Positions 1 through 8,055 of a DNA stretch of 42,104 nt are shown here, piece by piece; positions within the stretch are counted from its first letter, which is position 1; each line of letters opens with the position of its first letter. This DNA comes from Caulobacteraceae bacterium. Lineage in GTDB: Bacteria > Pseudomonadota > Alphaproteobacteria > Caulobacterales > Caulobacteraceae. The notes beneath the pieces are model-generated. The model ran no database searches, was not told the origin of the DNA, and worked only from the letters and a program-made list of their open reading frames with translations. The stretch covers positions 1-42,104 of the forward strand of contig JARLIQ010000049.1 of the NCBI GenBank assembly GCA_031291645.1, given 5' to 3'. Both the position numbers and the translations under genes were made by a program.

Positions 1-1572
1 CGCACGGCCATCCTGCTGCCGGCCTACAACGAGGACCCCGGCCTGATCCTCTCGGCGGTCGAGGCGATCGCCGAGGACCTGCGCCGGCTGGACGCGGGGC
101 CGCACTATGACCTGTTCATCCTGAGCGACACCCGCGACGAGCGGATCGCGCGCGACGAGGCGGCGGGCCTGCTTCGCCTGCGCCACCGGCTGGGCGCGCG
201 GGACGGCGCGCCGAACGTCTACTACCGCCGCCGCGAGATGAACGTCGACCGCAAGGCCGGCAACATCGCCGACTGGGTCGAGACCCACGGCGGCGCCTAC
301 GCCTACATGCTGGTGCTGGACGCCGACAGCCTGATGTCGGCCGAGACCATCGTGGCCCTGTCGGCGGCGATGGACGGGGACGCGCGGCTGGGCCTGCTGC
401 AGACCGTGCCGACCATCGTCAACGCCGAGACCCCGTTCGCGCGGCTGCAGCAGTTCGCCTCGCGCCTGTACGGGCCGGTGTTCGCCGTCGGCCAGCAGTG
501 GTGGTCGGGGGCGGAGAACAACTACTACGGCCACAACGCCATCATCCGCGTGGCGGCCTTCGCCGAGAGCGCCGGCCTGCCGCACCTGACCGGGCCCAAG
601 CCGTTCGGCGGCCACATCCTGAGCCACGACTTCATCGAGGCCGCGCTGCTGCGCCGCCGGGGCTGGGCCGTCCGCACCGCCGCGACCCTGACCGGCAGCT
701 ACGAGGAGACGCCGCCGACCCTGCTGGACTCGGCCCTGCGCGACCGGCGCTGGTGCCAGGGCAACCTGCAGCACGCCCGCCTCCTCAACGCGGCCGGCCT
801 GCACTGGGTCAGCCGGCTGCACCTGGCGCGCGGCATCTTCTCGTACCTCGCGCCCATGGTCTGGCTGACCCTCTTGGCCTGCGGCGCCCTGGTCTGGCCG
901 GCCCAGCACGTGGCGCGCGGCTCGCGCGCCTTCCATGAGGTCATCGCCCTGTTCGGCCTGACCCTGGCGCTCTTGGCGGCGCCCAAGGTGATGGCCTTCG
1001 CCCTGGCGCTCGGCTCGCGCACGGCCCGGACCGGCTTCGGCGGGGCCGGGCGGCTGTCGCTGAGCCTCCTGATCGAGAGCGTGGTCTCGATGCTGACCGC
1101 GCCGGTGATGATGGTCATGCAGAGCGTCGCGGTGGTCGAGGTGCTGATCGGCCGCGACAGCGGCTGGTCGCCGCAGAACCGCGAGGGCTCCGGCCTCAGC
1201 CGCCGCGACGCCTGGCGCGCCCACGGCCGGCACGTGGCGCTCGGCGTGCTGGGCGGCCTGGGCGCCTTGCTGGTCAGCAAGTACTTCCTGGTCTGGACGA
1301 GCCCGGTGTTCCTCAGCCTGGCCCTGTCGGCCCTGCTGTCGCTGCACACCTCGCGCCCCAAGGCCGGGCGGGCCCTGCGTCGCCACGGCCTGTTCTCCAT
1401 CCCCGAGGAGGAGGCGCCGCCGCCGGTCCTGGCCCGCGCGCTGGCCCTGCGCGAGGCCTACGCCCAGGAAGCCGCCGCCCGCCGCCGCATCGCCGTCCTG
1501 ATGCGCGAGCCCGTGCCGGCCTACGAGATCACCTGCCCGGCCTGGACCCGCGACGTGCGCCTGGTGGCGTAG
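1..1572 (+). CDS. mdoH: Glucans biosynthesis glucosyltransferase H, C-terminal part
   Basis: This membrane glycosyltransferase (GT2 family) polymerises UDP-glucose into osmoregulated periplasmic glucan at the inner membrane. The gene is cut by the window start; frame 1 is open from base 1, giving 523 residues of a protein that is usually 650-850 long. The visible part starts in the GT2 core (LPAYNEDP). It then carries the YxRRR-KxGN segment, the metal-binding VLDADS, HDFVEA-like SHDFIEAALLRR, and the acceptor-site RDRRWCQGNLQ (QxxRW-like). Several hydrophobic membrane segments follow (roughly bases 840-1380), then a cytoplasmic tail containing IPEEE. The whole order matches E. coli MdoH closely. 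mdoG, the usual partner, would lie upstream outside the window. The gene converges on the permease gene with only 22 bases between stops. Identification is firm; the true start is not visible. Confidence 0.95.
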   Translation, partial: RTAILLPAYNEDPGLILSAVEAIAEDLRRLDAGPHYDLFILSDTRDERIARDEAAGLLRLRHRLGARDGAPNVYYRRREMNVDRKAGNIADWVETHGGAYAYMLVLDADSLMSAETIVALSAAMDGDARLGLLQTVPTIVNAETPFARLQQFASRLYGPVFAVGQQWWSGAENNYYGHNAIIRVAAFAESAGLPHLTGPKPFGGHILSHDFIEAALLRRRGWAVRTAATLTGSYEETPPTLLDSALRDRRWCQGNLQHARLLNAAGLHWVSRLHLARGIFSYLAPMVWLTLLACGALVWPAQHVARGSRAFHEVIALFGLTLALLAAPKVMAFALALGSRTARTGFGGAGRLSLSLLIESVVSMLTAPVMMVMQSVAVVEVLIGRDSGWSPQNREGSGLSRRDAWRAHGRHVALGVLGGLGALLVSKYFLVWTSPVFLSLALSALLSLHTSRPKAGRALRRHGLFSIPEEEAPPPVLARALALREAYAQEAAARRRIAVLMREPVPAYEITCPAWTRDVRLVA

Positions 1573-1594
1573 GCGTTTGCGCCTGCCGCCGGTG

Positions 1595-2878
1595 TCACTG
1601 CGCCGGCTTCGTCCTCAGTTCGCCGTCGACCATCCAGCCGAGGACGCACCGCGCCAGGCCCGCGACCAGGATCGCGTCGACCGCGGCGATGTGGGTCAGG
1701 GTCAGGACGCCGCGCGAGCCGGCGACCGCGACGGCCGCCCCGAGGGCCCAGGCCGCCAGGGCGCACCACTGGTAGGGCGCCGCGCGCTGGACGGCGTCGT
1801 CGCCGCGGTAGGCGCCCGGCCGGACGACGAAGACGTCGGCCGCCAATATGCCGGCCACGGGCACGAACAGGATCGCCAGGTAGAACAGGAAGGTGATGAA
1901 GTGGTCGAGGATGTTGAAGAAGGCCGCGATCGTGCCGCCAACGCCGCAGGCCAGGGTCGCATAGCCCCGCCTGAGCCTGGGCGCGGACGAGGATAGGCTG
2001 AGCACCGCGCTGTAGAGGTTGAGCGCGTTCGGAATCCAGCTGCCGCCGATGACGGTGACGAAGGCGCCGGCGCCGAGGCCGACGCCGATCATCAGCTTCA
2101 GCATGTCGGACTGGCCGGTGGCGAGCCCGGCCAGGCCGCCGATCGCCGCGATGGCGGTCGCCGAGACCACAAAGGTGAAGAAGGCGATGAGGGCGGTCCC
2201 GCGCCAGTGCCGCACGAAGCGGGTGAGGTCCGGCATGATCACCGCGCCGATCGCCGAGCCGCCAACGATCGCCGACATGTTGTCGCCCAGCGACATGCCC
2301 GTGGCCGGGGCGCGGGCCAGGACCGCCTGCAGCGAGCCGACGTGCAGCACGGCCGCCAGCATCATGACCGCCACCACCAGCAGCAACGGAGAGATCGCCA
2401 GCGCCAGGTTGTCGATCGCCTTCAGCCCGATCACCGTGGTGGCGGTCATCAGGGCGCCGCCGGCCATCTGGATCGGCCAGGCCGGCCCCTGGTAGAGGTG
2501 GTAGGCGCCCAGCAGATAGCGCGTCGCCTCGCTGAACAGGTCGATGTTCACGCCGAACCAGCCGAGCAGGGAGATGGCGAGGCTGACGTTGACCAGCACC
2601 GAGCCGCGGGCGCCGAAGGCGATCCGCGTCAGCATGTAGGAGCTGAGCCGGGTCATCGAGCCGATGGCGCCAGTGACCGCCCCGATGACCCCGAGCAGCA
2701 GGCCGCCGGCCGAGAGGCCCGCGAAGAAGGTCCAGGCGGTCGAGGCGGCCGCGAGCTGCTGGCCCTGGATGAACACCGGCAGCGACAGGTTGAAGATGCT
2801 GTTCATCATCGCCACGCGCCACCAGGGCATGTTGATGGTGCGCGGCACCGGCGAGGTCATGTGCTCGTCTGCGTTCAC
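1595..2878 (-). CDS. NCS1-family cytosine/purine permease-like transporter
   Basis: Inner-membrane transporter of the nucleobase:cation symporter-1 family, related to CodB. It is about 427 residues with roughly 12 hydrophobic segments. The N-terminal PWWRVAMMNSIFN...PVFIQGQQL stretch is typical of cytosine permeases of the type found beside hydantoinase and DUF917 genes. I chose the GTG at 2878 because a GAAGG ribosome-binding site lies about 8 bases upstream and overlaps the DUF917 stop codon, as expected for translational coupling. ATG at 2860 is the alternative; the longer frame to 2998 overlaps the DUF917 gene and is unlikely. It is the last gene of the minus-strand cluster. The substrate is not readable from sequence: cytosine, hydantoin, allantoin-like and other small ring compounds are all carried by this family. 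Inference from context: it imports the compound, or a processed form of it, that the hydantoinase acts on. Confidence 0.85.
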   Translation of the reverse strand: MNADEHMTSPVPRTINMPWWRVAMMNSIFNLSLPVFIQGQQLAAASTAWTFFAGLSAGGLLLGVIGAVTGAIGSMTRLSSYMLTRIAFGARGSVLVNVSLAISLLGWFGVNIDLFSEATRYLLGAYHLYQGPAWPIQMAGGALMTATTVIGLKAIDNLALAISPLLLVVAVMMLAAVLHVGSLQAVLARAPATGMSLGDNMSAIVGGSAIGAVIMPDLTRFVRHWRGTALIAFFTFVVSATAIAAIGGLAGLATGQSDMLKLMIGVGLGAGAFVTVIGGSWIPNALNLYSAVLSLSSSAPRLRRGYATLACGVGGTIAAFFNILDHFITFLFYLAILFVPVAGILAADVFVVRPGAYRGDDAVQRAAPYQWCALAAWALGAAVAVAGSRGVLTLTHIAAVDAILVAGLARCVLGWMVDGELRTKPAQ

Positions 2879-2889
2879 CGGCGGGGCCT

Positions 2890-3978
2890 TCAGGGATGCG
2901 GGCGGGCGGGCAGGGGCCGGTAGGTCAGCCCCTTGAGCCCGAAGGCCTCGGGACCGACCACGGCCAGGGCCTCGGGCGTACGCAGCAGCTCGTGGCACGG
3001 CAGGGCCAGCACCGTGGTCCTCTGGCCGAAGCGCAGGACGTCGGTGGTGATGGCGTGGCCGGTGTCGGAGTCCAGCAGCACGATCAGGTCGGGCACGCAG
3101 ACCTCGGTGACGCCGCCCCGGGTGAAGGTCAGGAACTCGTTCTGCAGGGTGACGACCGCCAGTTCGCCCGCGTGGGCGCCGACGCCCTGGATCTGCACCT
3201 CGCCGACGTTGAAGCCGCCCTGCACGTGGCGCTTCACGTCGATGATCTTGCCGTCCATCAGCCTGACGCCGCCCTGGCTCTGGCAGATCAGGTCGATCGG
3301 GTCGGTGTGGCGCAGGTTGGAATCGAGCACCGCCCGGCCGAGGTCAATGGCCTTGGTCACGGTGCCGGGGACCGCCGCCCGCTTGCAGTAGAGGCCCGAC
3401 ATGGGGGCGGTGGCGCAGCCGGCGTTGGCGCCCATGGCGATCACGGTGGCGCGCGCCAGCTGCTCGAACCAGGCCTCGCTCATCGCCTCGCGGTAGATCA
3501 CGACATTGCCCTTCTCGTCCGCCATGGCGGCCGGGACCGAGCTTTTGCCGTAGATGCTGAAGGTGGTCATCTGCATCTCGGGGAAGGCGCGGCCCATGCC
3601 GTCGGCGTCCACCGCCGGGATGTTGGCCTGGGAGGCGATGATCAGCGGCTCCATGGAATTCTGGCCGCCGATCTCGGCCGCGATCACCGCGTCGGCCTTG
3701 CGGCCGTAGAACTCCTCCAGCGAGCGCAGGGCGCGCAGGATCTCGCCGCCCTCCTCGATCTTTTCGACGCTGACCACCGGGGCCCCGACCCCGCCCACCG
3801 AGATGACGAAGGCGTCGTCGGTCAGCTCGTCCAGGCTGATCAGGGTGACCGGCCCGCCGGACCGCATCTGGCGCCGGCACCTCAGCTTGCCGATGTAGGG
3901 ATTGCCGCCGCCGCCGGCGCCCAGGATGGCCGCGCCGACCTCGAGGGCCTCGATATCGTCTTCCGTCAGTTCGCGCAT
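2890..3978 (-). CDS. DUF917 / S-methyl-thiohydantoin desulfurase-like protein
   Basis: The 362-residue protein belongs to the DUF917 family (Pfam name S-Me-THD), whose members are usually encoded beside or fused to hydantoinase A/oxoprolinase-like proteins. The N-terminal glycine-rich GAAILGAGGGGNPYIG is the family hallmark. VGGVGAPVVSVEKI, EIGGQNSMEPL and DADGMGRAFPEMQMTTF follow in the order expected, then a C-terminal half of beta-rich sequence ending in LPCHELLRTPE. The ATG at 3978 is only 3 bases after the hydantoinase stop, with a GAGG about 9 bases upstream, so the two are translationally coupled. Its stop overlaps the likely ribosome-binding site of the permease. Biochemistry of the family is thin; a role in cyclic amide or thiohydantoin breakdown is inferred from the partner gene rather than shown by catalytic residues. 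Confidence 0.9.
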   Translation of the reverse strand: MRELTEDDIEALEVGAAILGAGGGGNPYIGKLRCRRQMRSGGPVTLISLDELTDDAFVISVGGVGAPVVSVEKIEEGGEILRALRSLEEFYGRKADAVIAAEIGGQNSMEPLIIASQANIPAVDADGMGRAFPEMQMTTFSIYGKSSVPAAMADEKGNVVIYREAMSEAWFEQLARATVIAMGANAGCATAPMSGLYCKRAAVPGTVTKAIDLGRAVLDSNLRHTDPIDLICQSQGGVRLMDGKIIDVKRHVQGGFNVGEVQIQGVGAHAGELAVVTLQNEFLTFTRGGVTEVCVPDLIVLLDSDTGHAITTDVLRFGQRTTVLALPCHELLRTPEALAVVGPEAFGLKGLTYRPLPARPHP

Positions 3979-3981
3979 GGC

Positions 3982-5526
3982 TCAGAACCTCATGTCCCCG
4001 ACGACCTTCACCCTCACCCGCGTGGCGTTGCCCGGCAGGTAGGTCAGCGGCACGTCCTCCCGGTCAGTGACGACCAGCGTCTCTTCCAGGGCCCCGGCCT
4101 GGATGGCCTGGGCCCTGGCCTCGTGCTCGGCCTCCGCCAGGACCGCGTCGCGGCTGGAGAGGTCGAGCGAATAGACCTTGTCGACCTGGCCGCTGGCCTG
4201 GGCGATGGCGGCGCCGATGGCGTTGGCGACCTCGAAATGCCTGGGCTTGACGACCTGCAGCCCGGCGAGCGTCGAGGGCGCCAGGATGCTGCCGCCGCCG
4301 ACCACCACCACGGGCAGGGGCGCGGCCGAGACCCGCACCCGATCGACGGCCGCCTCCAGCATCCGGTCGATCTCGGCGATCGCCGACGCGACGACCTGCC
4401 GGTCCAGGCCCTGGGTCCGGCCGCGGTCGCCCAGCTCGGTCCGGCCGGCGGCGACCGCGACGTCGGTGGCGGTCACCACCTCGCCGCCGAAGATCAGGGC
4501 CTTGCGGTTGATCTCGAAGCCGACGCTCTGGGGGCCGATCTTCGCTCCCTGCGGGCCCGCCGCGACGATCGAGCCGCCGCCGAGGCCGACGCTGAACAGG
4601 TCCGGCATGCGGAAATTGGTGCGCACGCCGCCGATGTCGACCGCGTGGGTCGCCTCGCGGGGGAAGCCGTGCTGCAGCAGCCCGACGTCGGTGGTGGTGC
4701 CGCCGATGTCGACGACGATGGTCTCCTGGCACTGGGTCAGGAAGGCGGCCCCGCGCATCGAGTTGGTCGGCCCGCTGGCGAAGGTCAGCACCGGATACTG
4801 CTGGGCGTGGGCGGCGCTCATCAGGGTGCCGTCGTTCTGGCTGAGGTAGAAGGGGCAGCCCAGCGCGCTTTCCGCCAGCGCCTCGTGCAGCGCCAGCACC
4901 GTGCGGCGGGCGAGGCCGAGCAGCGAACTGTTCAGGGCGGTCGCGTTCTCGCGCTCCAGCAGGCCCAGCCGGCCGATCGAGGACGAGATCGAGATCAGGG
5001 CGCCGGGGCAGCTCGCCGCCAGGATCTCGGCCGCCCGGCGCTCCATGGCGTCGTTGATCGAGGAGAAGACGGCGCAGACCGCGATGCAGCGGACGCCCTT
5101 GTTGTGGATGTCCCGCCCGATGCTCTGCAGGTCCGCCTCGTCGAGGCTGGAGATCGGCCGGCCGTCGAACTCGTAGCCGCCCGAGGTGAAATAGACGTTG
5201 TCGCCGACCACCGCGTGGATGTCGTCCGGCCAGTCGACCAGGGGCGGCAGGGACTGGGTGGCCGGCAGGCACAGCCGCACCACGGCCACCGGCTCCAGGT
5301 GGCGCCGCTCGATCACCGCGTTGGTGAAGTGGGTGGTGCCGATGACCACCGCGCCCACCTCGCCGGCCGGGACGCCGGAGCGCTGCAGGATGGTGTTGAG
5401 CGCCTCGGCGACGCCCTGGGTCACGTCGGCGCTGGTCGGGGCCTTGATGGTCTCGACGACCTCGCGCCCGCGCATGATGGCGGCGTCCGTATTCGTGCCG
5501 CCGATGTCGACGCCTATCCGATACAC
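3982..5526 (-). CDS. Hydantoinase A/oxoprolinase-family ATP-dependent hydrolase
   Basis: 514-residue protein of the HyuA/5-oxoprolinase superfamily, which uses ATP to open five-membered cyclic amides. The N-terminal domain (about residues 1-180) begins with the actin-like phosphate loop GVDIGGTNTDAA and contains the PTSADVTQGV and GTTHFTNAVIERR segments. The hydantoinase A core (about 190-490) has a second phosphate motif, VVDIGGTTTDVG, and FASGPTNSMRGA. It is the short stand-alone form; no HyuB partner is in the window, and DUF917 takes that place. The start is GTG at 5526 with CGGAG seven bases upstream; the first residues MYRIGVDIGG leave no room for a later start. The gene opens a three-gene unit (hydantoinase, DUF917, permease) behind its own promoter, which shares a repeat with the receptor promoter. 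The substrate is unknown. Confidence 0.92.
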   Translation of the reverse strand: MYRIGVDIGGTNTDAAIMRGREVVETIKAPTSADVTQGVAEALNTILQRSGVPAGEVGAVVIGTTHFTNAVIERRHLEPVAVVRLCLPATQSLPPLVDWPDDIHAVVGDNVYFTSGGYEFDGRPISSLDEADLQSIGRDIHNKGVRCIAVCAVFSSINDAMERRAAEILAASCPGALISISSSIGRLGLLERENATALNSSLLGLARRTVLALHEALAESALGCPFYLSQNDGTLMSAAHAQQYPVLTFASGPTNSMRGAAFLTQCQETIVVDIGGTTTDVGLLQHGFPREATHAVDIGGVRTNFRMPDLFSVGLGGGSIVAAGPQGAKIGPQSVGFEINRKALIFGGEVVTATDVAVAAGRTELGDRGRTQGLDRQVVASAIAEIDRMLEAAVDRVRVSAAPLPVVVVGGGSILAPSTLAGLQVVKPRHFEVANAIGAAIAQASGQVDKVYSLDLSSRDAVLAEAEHEARAQAIQAGALEETLVVTDREDVPLTYLPGNATRVRVKVVGDMRF

Positions 5527-5573
5527 AGTGTGCTCCGTTTGCTGGACAGCAGGTTCCGTTCGGGCCCGGGCGC

Positions 5574-5640
5574 CAATAGGAACGCTCCCCGCCGCCCGGA
5601 AAAGGGACGCGAAGGACAGTTCGGCCGTCCGGAAGGACAG
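5574..5640 (-). promoter_or_regulatory. Hydantoinase-operon promoter with 21-bp direct repeat
   Basis: Read on the minus strand, two copies of CTGTCCTT (5640-5633 and 5619-5612) lie 21 bases apart start to start. A hexamer CTATTG (5579-5574) follows exactly 32 bases after the second copy. The segment between the repeats begins CCGG. The receptor promoter at 10425-10491 has the same layout with CTGACCTT. The geometry (two helical turns, repeats on one face, fixed distance to a -10-like element) is that of an activator site. Binding by the neighbouring LuxR-type regulator is inferred. Confidence 0.6.
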
Positions 5641-5674
5641 ATCGCGCCGGTTTCGGGCGGGCGGGGCGCGGCGC

Positions 5675-7993
5675 TCACCGGATCACCCCGCGCGCGCGGG
5701 CGGCGTCGATCAGCGCGTTGCGGGACTCGACCTCGAACCGGGCGAACAGGGCGCGAAGGTGGAATTTCACCGTGCTCTCGGAGATGTCGAGCGCGCGGGC
5801 GATCTCCTTGTTCGACTTGCCGTCCGTCAGCTGGTCGAGGACGCGATGTTCCTGGCGCGACAGCCCGGCGACGTCGCGGGCGTGGCTGGCGGTGACCGGG
5901 GCGCGGCTGAGGCGGCGGGCGAGGCGGCCGGCGAAGTCGATCACCGTGCGGGGATGGGCGTCCGGGTTGCCGAGCACCAGGCCGAGCGGCCCCTCGAGGA
6001 ACTCGGCGTCCTCGACCAGCGGCGCCAGGTGGCCCTCGGCCATGGCCGCGTTCAGCAGGGCGACGACCTGGCGGCGGCACTCCGGGGCCTCGCCCGCCCG
6101 GAAATGGAGGTGGGCCGCCAACACGCCGAGGGTCAGCCGCCGGCGGGGCGACGACGCGGCGGACGCAGCGGCGGCGTCGAGGGCGATGCGCGCCGCCGCC
6201 CTGTCGAAGCGGCGCTGGGCCGCGACGGCCCGCAGCCGGATCAGGGCCTCGTCGCCCGCGGTGGGCGCGAGCGGCGCCAGGCCATCGAGCAGGACCTCGG
6301 CCTCGGCGTGCCGGCGGGCCAGCTGGAACAGGCGTATCTTCAGGATCTGGAAGGCCCGCTCGTCCGCGCCGCCGTGCCGTCGGCGGAAGCTGGCGGCGAA
6401 GTCGTCGAGCCGTTCCAGGGCCGCCGGCAGCCCCTCGCGCCAACAGGCCGCGCAGACGAGGCGCCGGATGTGGTCGAACGACAGCTCGGGCCAGGCGAGG
6501 GGTTCGAGGCGCGCGTCGGGCCCAGGCTCGGACGCAAGCTCGGCGTCGGCGCCCTCCTCGTAGGCGAGCAGGTCGGCGATCATGCCCTGGACCGCGCCCT
6601 GGACCGCGCCCTGAACCGCGCCGGGAGGCAGGCCGGGGAGCGCGGCGGCGGCCAGGTCCTTGCGCGCGCGCCGCAGGTCGCCGAGCGTGACGGCCAGGTG
6701 GACCAGGTTCAGCCGGACCAGATGGTCCAGCACCGGCGCCCCGGTCTGCGGATGCGCCTCGCTCCAGGCCCGCAACTGCCGCGCGGCGCTGGCCGCCTCG
6801 CCGGCGCCGGCCAGGGCGATGGCCACGGCGCGCGACAGCAGGGTGCGCGCGACGAGGTCGTCCTGGTCCAGCAGGGCGTCGAGCTGGCGCCAGCTGAGCA
6901 CGCTTTCGAGCGGGTGCGGGACCGCCAGGTCGGCCTCGACCAGGAGCCGGAACAGGATGGCCATCGGCCGGTGCGAATAGCGCATCGACCGCAGGTCGGC
7001 CGGCAGGCCGGGAAAGCAGCCCTCCAGCCGCGACAGCGCCAGGGCCGGCAGGCCGGCCGCGAGCCCCTCCCAGACCCGCCCCAGCATCAGGCTTTCCTTG
7101 CGCTGGCCCAGGCCCGGCGGGAAGCTGTCGATCAGCGCCTTCCAGTCCAGGCCCGGGCGCCGGAAGGCCAGCAGCGGCCCGCCGGCCTGGTCGTAGACCG
7201 AGCAGGCCATGCGGCTCTGGCCCATGGCGTTCAGGGCCAGGATGGCCCGCCCGGGATCGCCGTGGCGGGCGTGGATGCGCACGATGGCCCCGGCCGTCGC
7301 CCTGCGCCACAGGTTGGGCCGCGCCTTGACGACCCTGACCGCCTCGGCGAGCCACGAGCCCGCGATCTCGACCCCGTCCGGACCGGCCGTCAAGAACGGG
7401 TGCAGCCGCTCCACCCCGCCGAACAGCTCCTCCGCCGCCGGGGTCGGCAGCGGCGCGTCGGCGGCGGCGAACAGGGCGACCACCAGGGTGTGGGGCAGGC
7501 TGTGCAGGCCGTCCTCGCTGAGGAAATCCGGCAGGAACGCCCGCACCTCGTCCTGCCGGCGCTCCAGCGCGGGCCCGACCAGCAGCGGCCAGCCGGCCGT
7601 CGCGGCGTAGAGCGCCCCGCCGTCCGCGCCCGCCAGCTCTTCGCGGCGAAAGAACAGCTCGTCGTCCCCGATCAGCAGGATCTGGCCGTAGGCGGCGCTG
7701 CGCAGCAGGGTCCGCTGGACCGCGGACGACGGTCGCGAGGCGATCAGCGCGCGGCGGCCCTCCCCGAGGCTCTGGCGCATGGCCGAGATCAGCTCGCGCG
7801 GGTCGTCCTGGTCGTGCGCCTCGACGTCGAACAGCCGCCAGCCCTCGTGCAGGGCTGCGGTCTCGCCGAAGGCGCGCAGGATCAGGCTCTTGCCCGAGCC
7901 GGCCATGCCGCGCAGCCAGACGATCGGCGCGCTCGCCCGGCGGATGCGATCGAGCAGCCGGTCTCGCCTGCGGTGTTCGATCGTCGCGGACAA
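5675..7993 (-). CDS. LuxR/MalT-type (LAL) transcriptional regulator
   Basis: Large ATP-binding regulator, about 772 residues. The N-terminus resembles MalT-like regulators (RRRDRLLDRI followed by Walker A GMAGSGKS at residues 29-36 and a Walker B-like ILLIGDDE). A long helical sensor region resembling TPR-type repeats follows, then a C-terminal LuxR DNA-binding helix-turn-helix (LSRQEHRVLDQLTDGKSNKEIA, then ISESTVKFHLRALFARF). The frame has no ATG before the Walker A motif; I chose TTG at 7993. CTG at 8017, preceded by GGAGG, is the alternative. The receptor gene ends at 8056, so both probably share a transcript. A 12-bp tandem repeat encodes GAVQGAVQGAVQG near bases 6585-6625. Such proteins usually activate promoters in response to a ligand; the two direct-repeat promoters flanking it are the obvious targets, by inference. 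Confidence 0.88.
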   Translation of the reverse strand: MSATIEHRRRDRLLDRIRRASAPIVWLRGMAGSGKSLILRAFGETAALHEGWRLFDVEAHDQDDPRELISAMRQSLGEGRRALIASRPSSAVQRTLLRSAAYGQILLIGDDELFFRREELAGADGGALYAATAGWPLLVGPALERRQDEVRAFLPDFLSEDGLHSLPHTLVVALFAAADAPLPTPAAEELFGGVERLHPFLTAGPDGVEIAGSWLAEAVRVVKARPNLWRRATAGAIVRIHARHGDPGRAILALNAMGQSRMACSVYDQAGGPLLAFRRPGLDWKALIDSFPPGLGQRKESLMLGRVWEGLAAGLPALALSRLEGCFPGLPADLRSMRYSHRPMAILFRLLVEADLAVPHPLESVLSWRQLDALLDQDDLVARTLLSRAVAIALAGAGEAASAARQLRAWSEAHPQTGAPVLDHLVRLNLVHLAVTLGDLRRARKDLAAAALPGLPPGAVQGAVQGAVQGMIADLLAYEEGADAELASEPGPDARLEPLAWPELSFDHIRRLVCAACWREGLPAALERLDDFAASFRRRHGGADERAFQILKIRLFQLARRHAEAEVLLDGLAPLAPTAGDEALIRLRAVAAQRRFDRAAARIALDAAAASAASSPRRRLTLGVLAAHLHFRAGEAPECRRQVVALLNAAMAEGHLAPLVEDAEFLEGPLGLVLGNPDAHPRTVIDFAGRLARRLSRAPVTASHARDVAGLSRQEHRVLDQLTDGKSNKEIARALDISESTVKFHLRALFARFEVESRNALIDAARARGVIR
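6585..6625. repeat. Short 12-bp tandem repeat inside the LAL regulator gene
   Basis: About three copies of a 12-base unit (CTGGACCGCGCC on the plus strand, the last copy with one change) encode a GAVQ tripeptide-like run in the sensor region. It keeps the frame and could expand or contract by four residues without destroying the protein. Confidence 0.7.
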
Positions 7994-8055
7994 GGTCTTG
8001 CGTGGATCTGTCGCCAGCCTGCGGGGCCTCCGTCGTATCTGGTTTTCGCGCCGGT

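Noticed and set aside
2896..5895. A 999-codon plus-strand open frame opposite the hydantoinase and DUF917 genes
   Set aside because: It is the antisense frame of well-supported genes in high-GC DNA; composition (Gly/Asp/His/Arg/Val) shows no domain.
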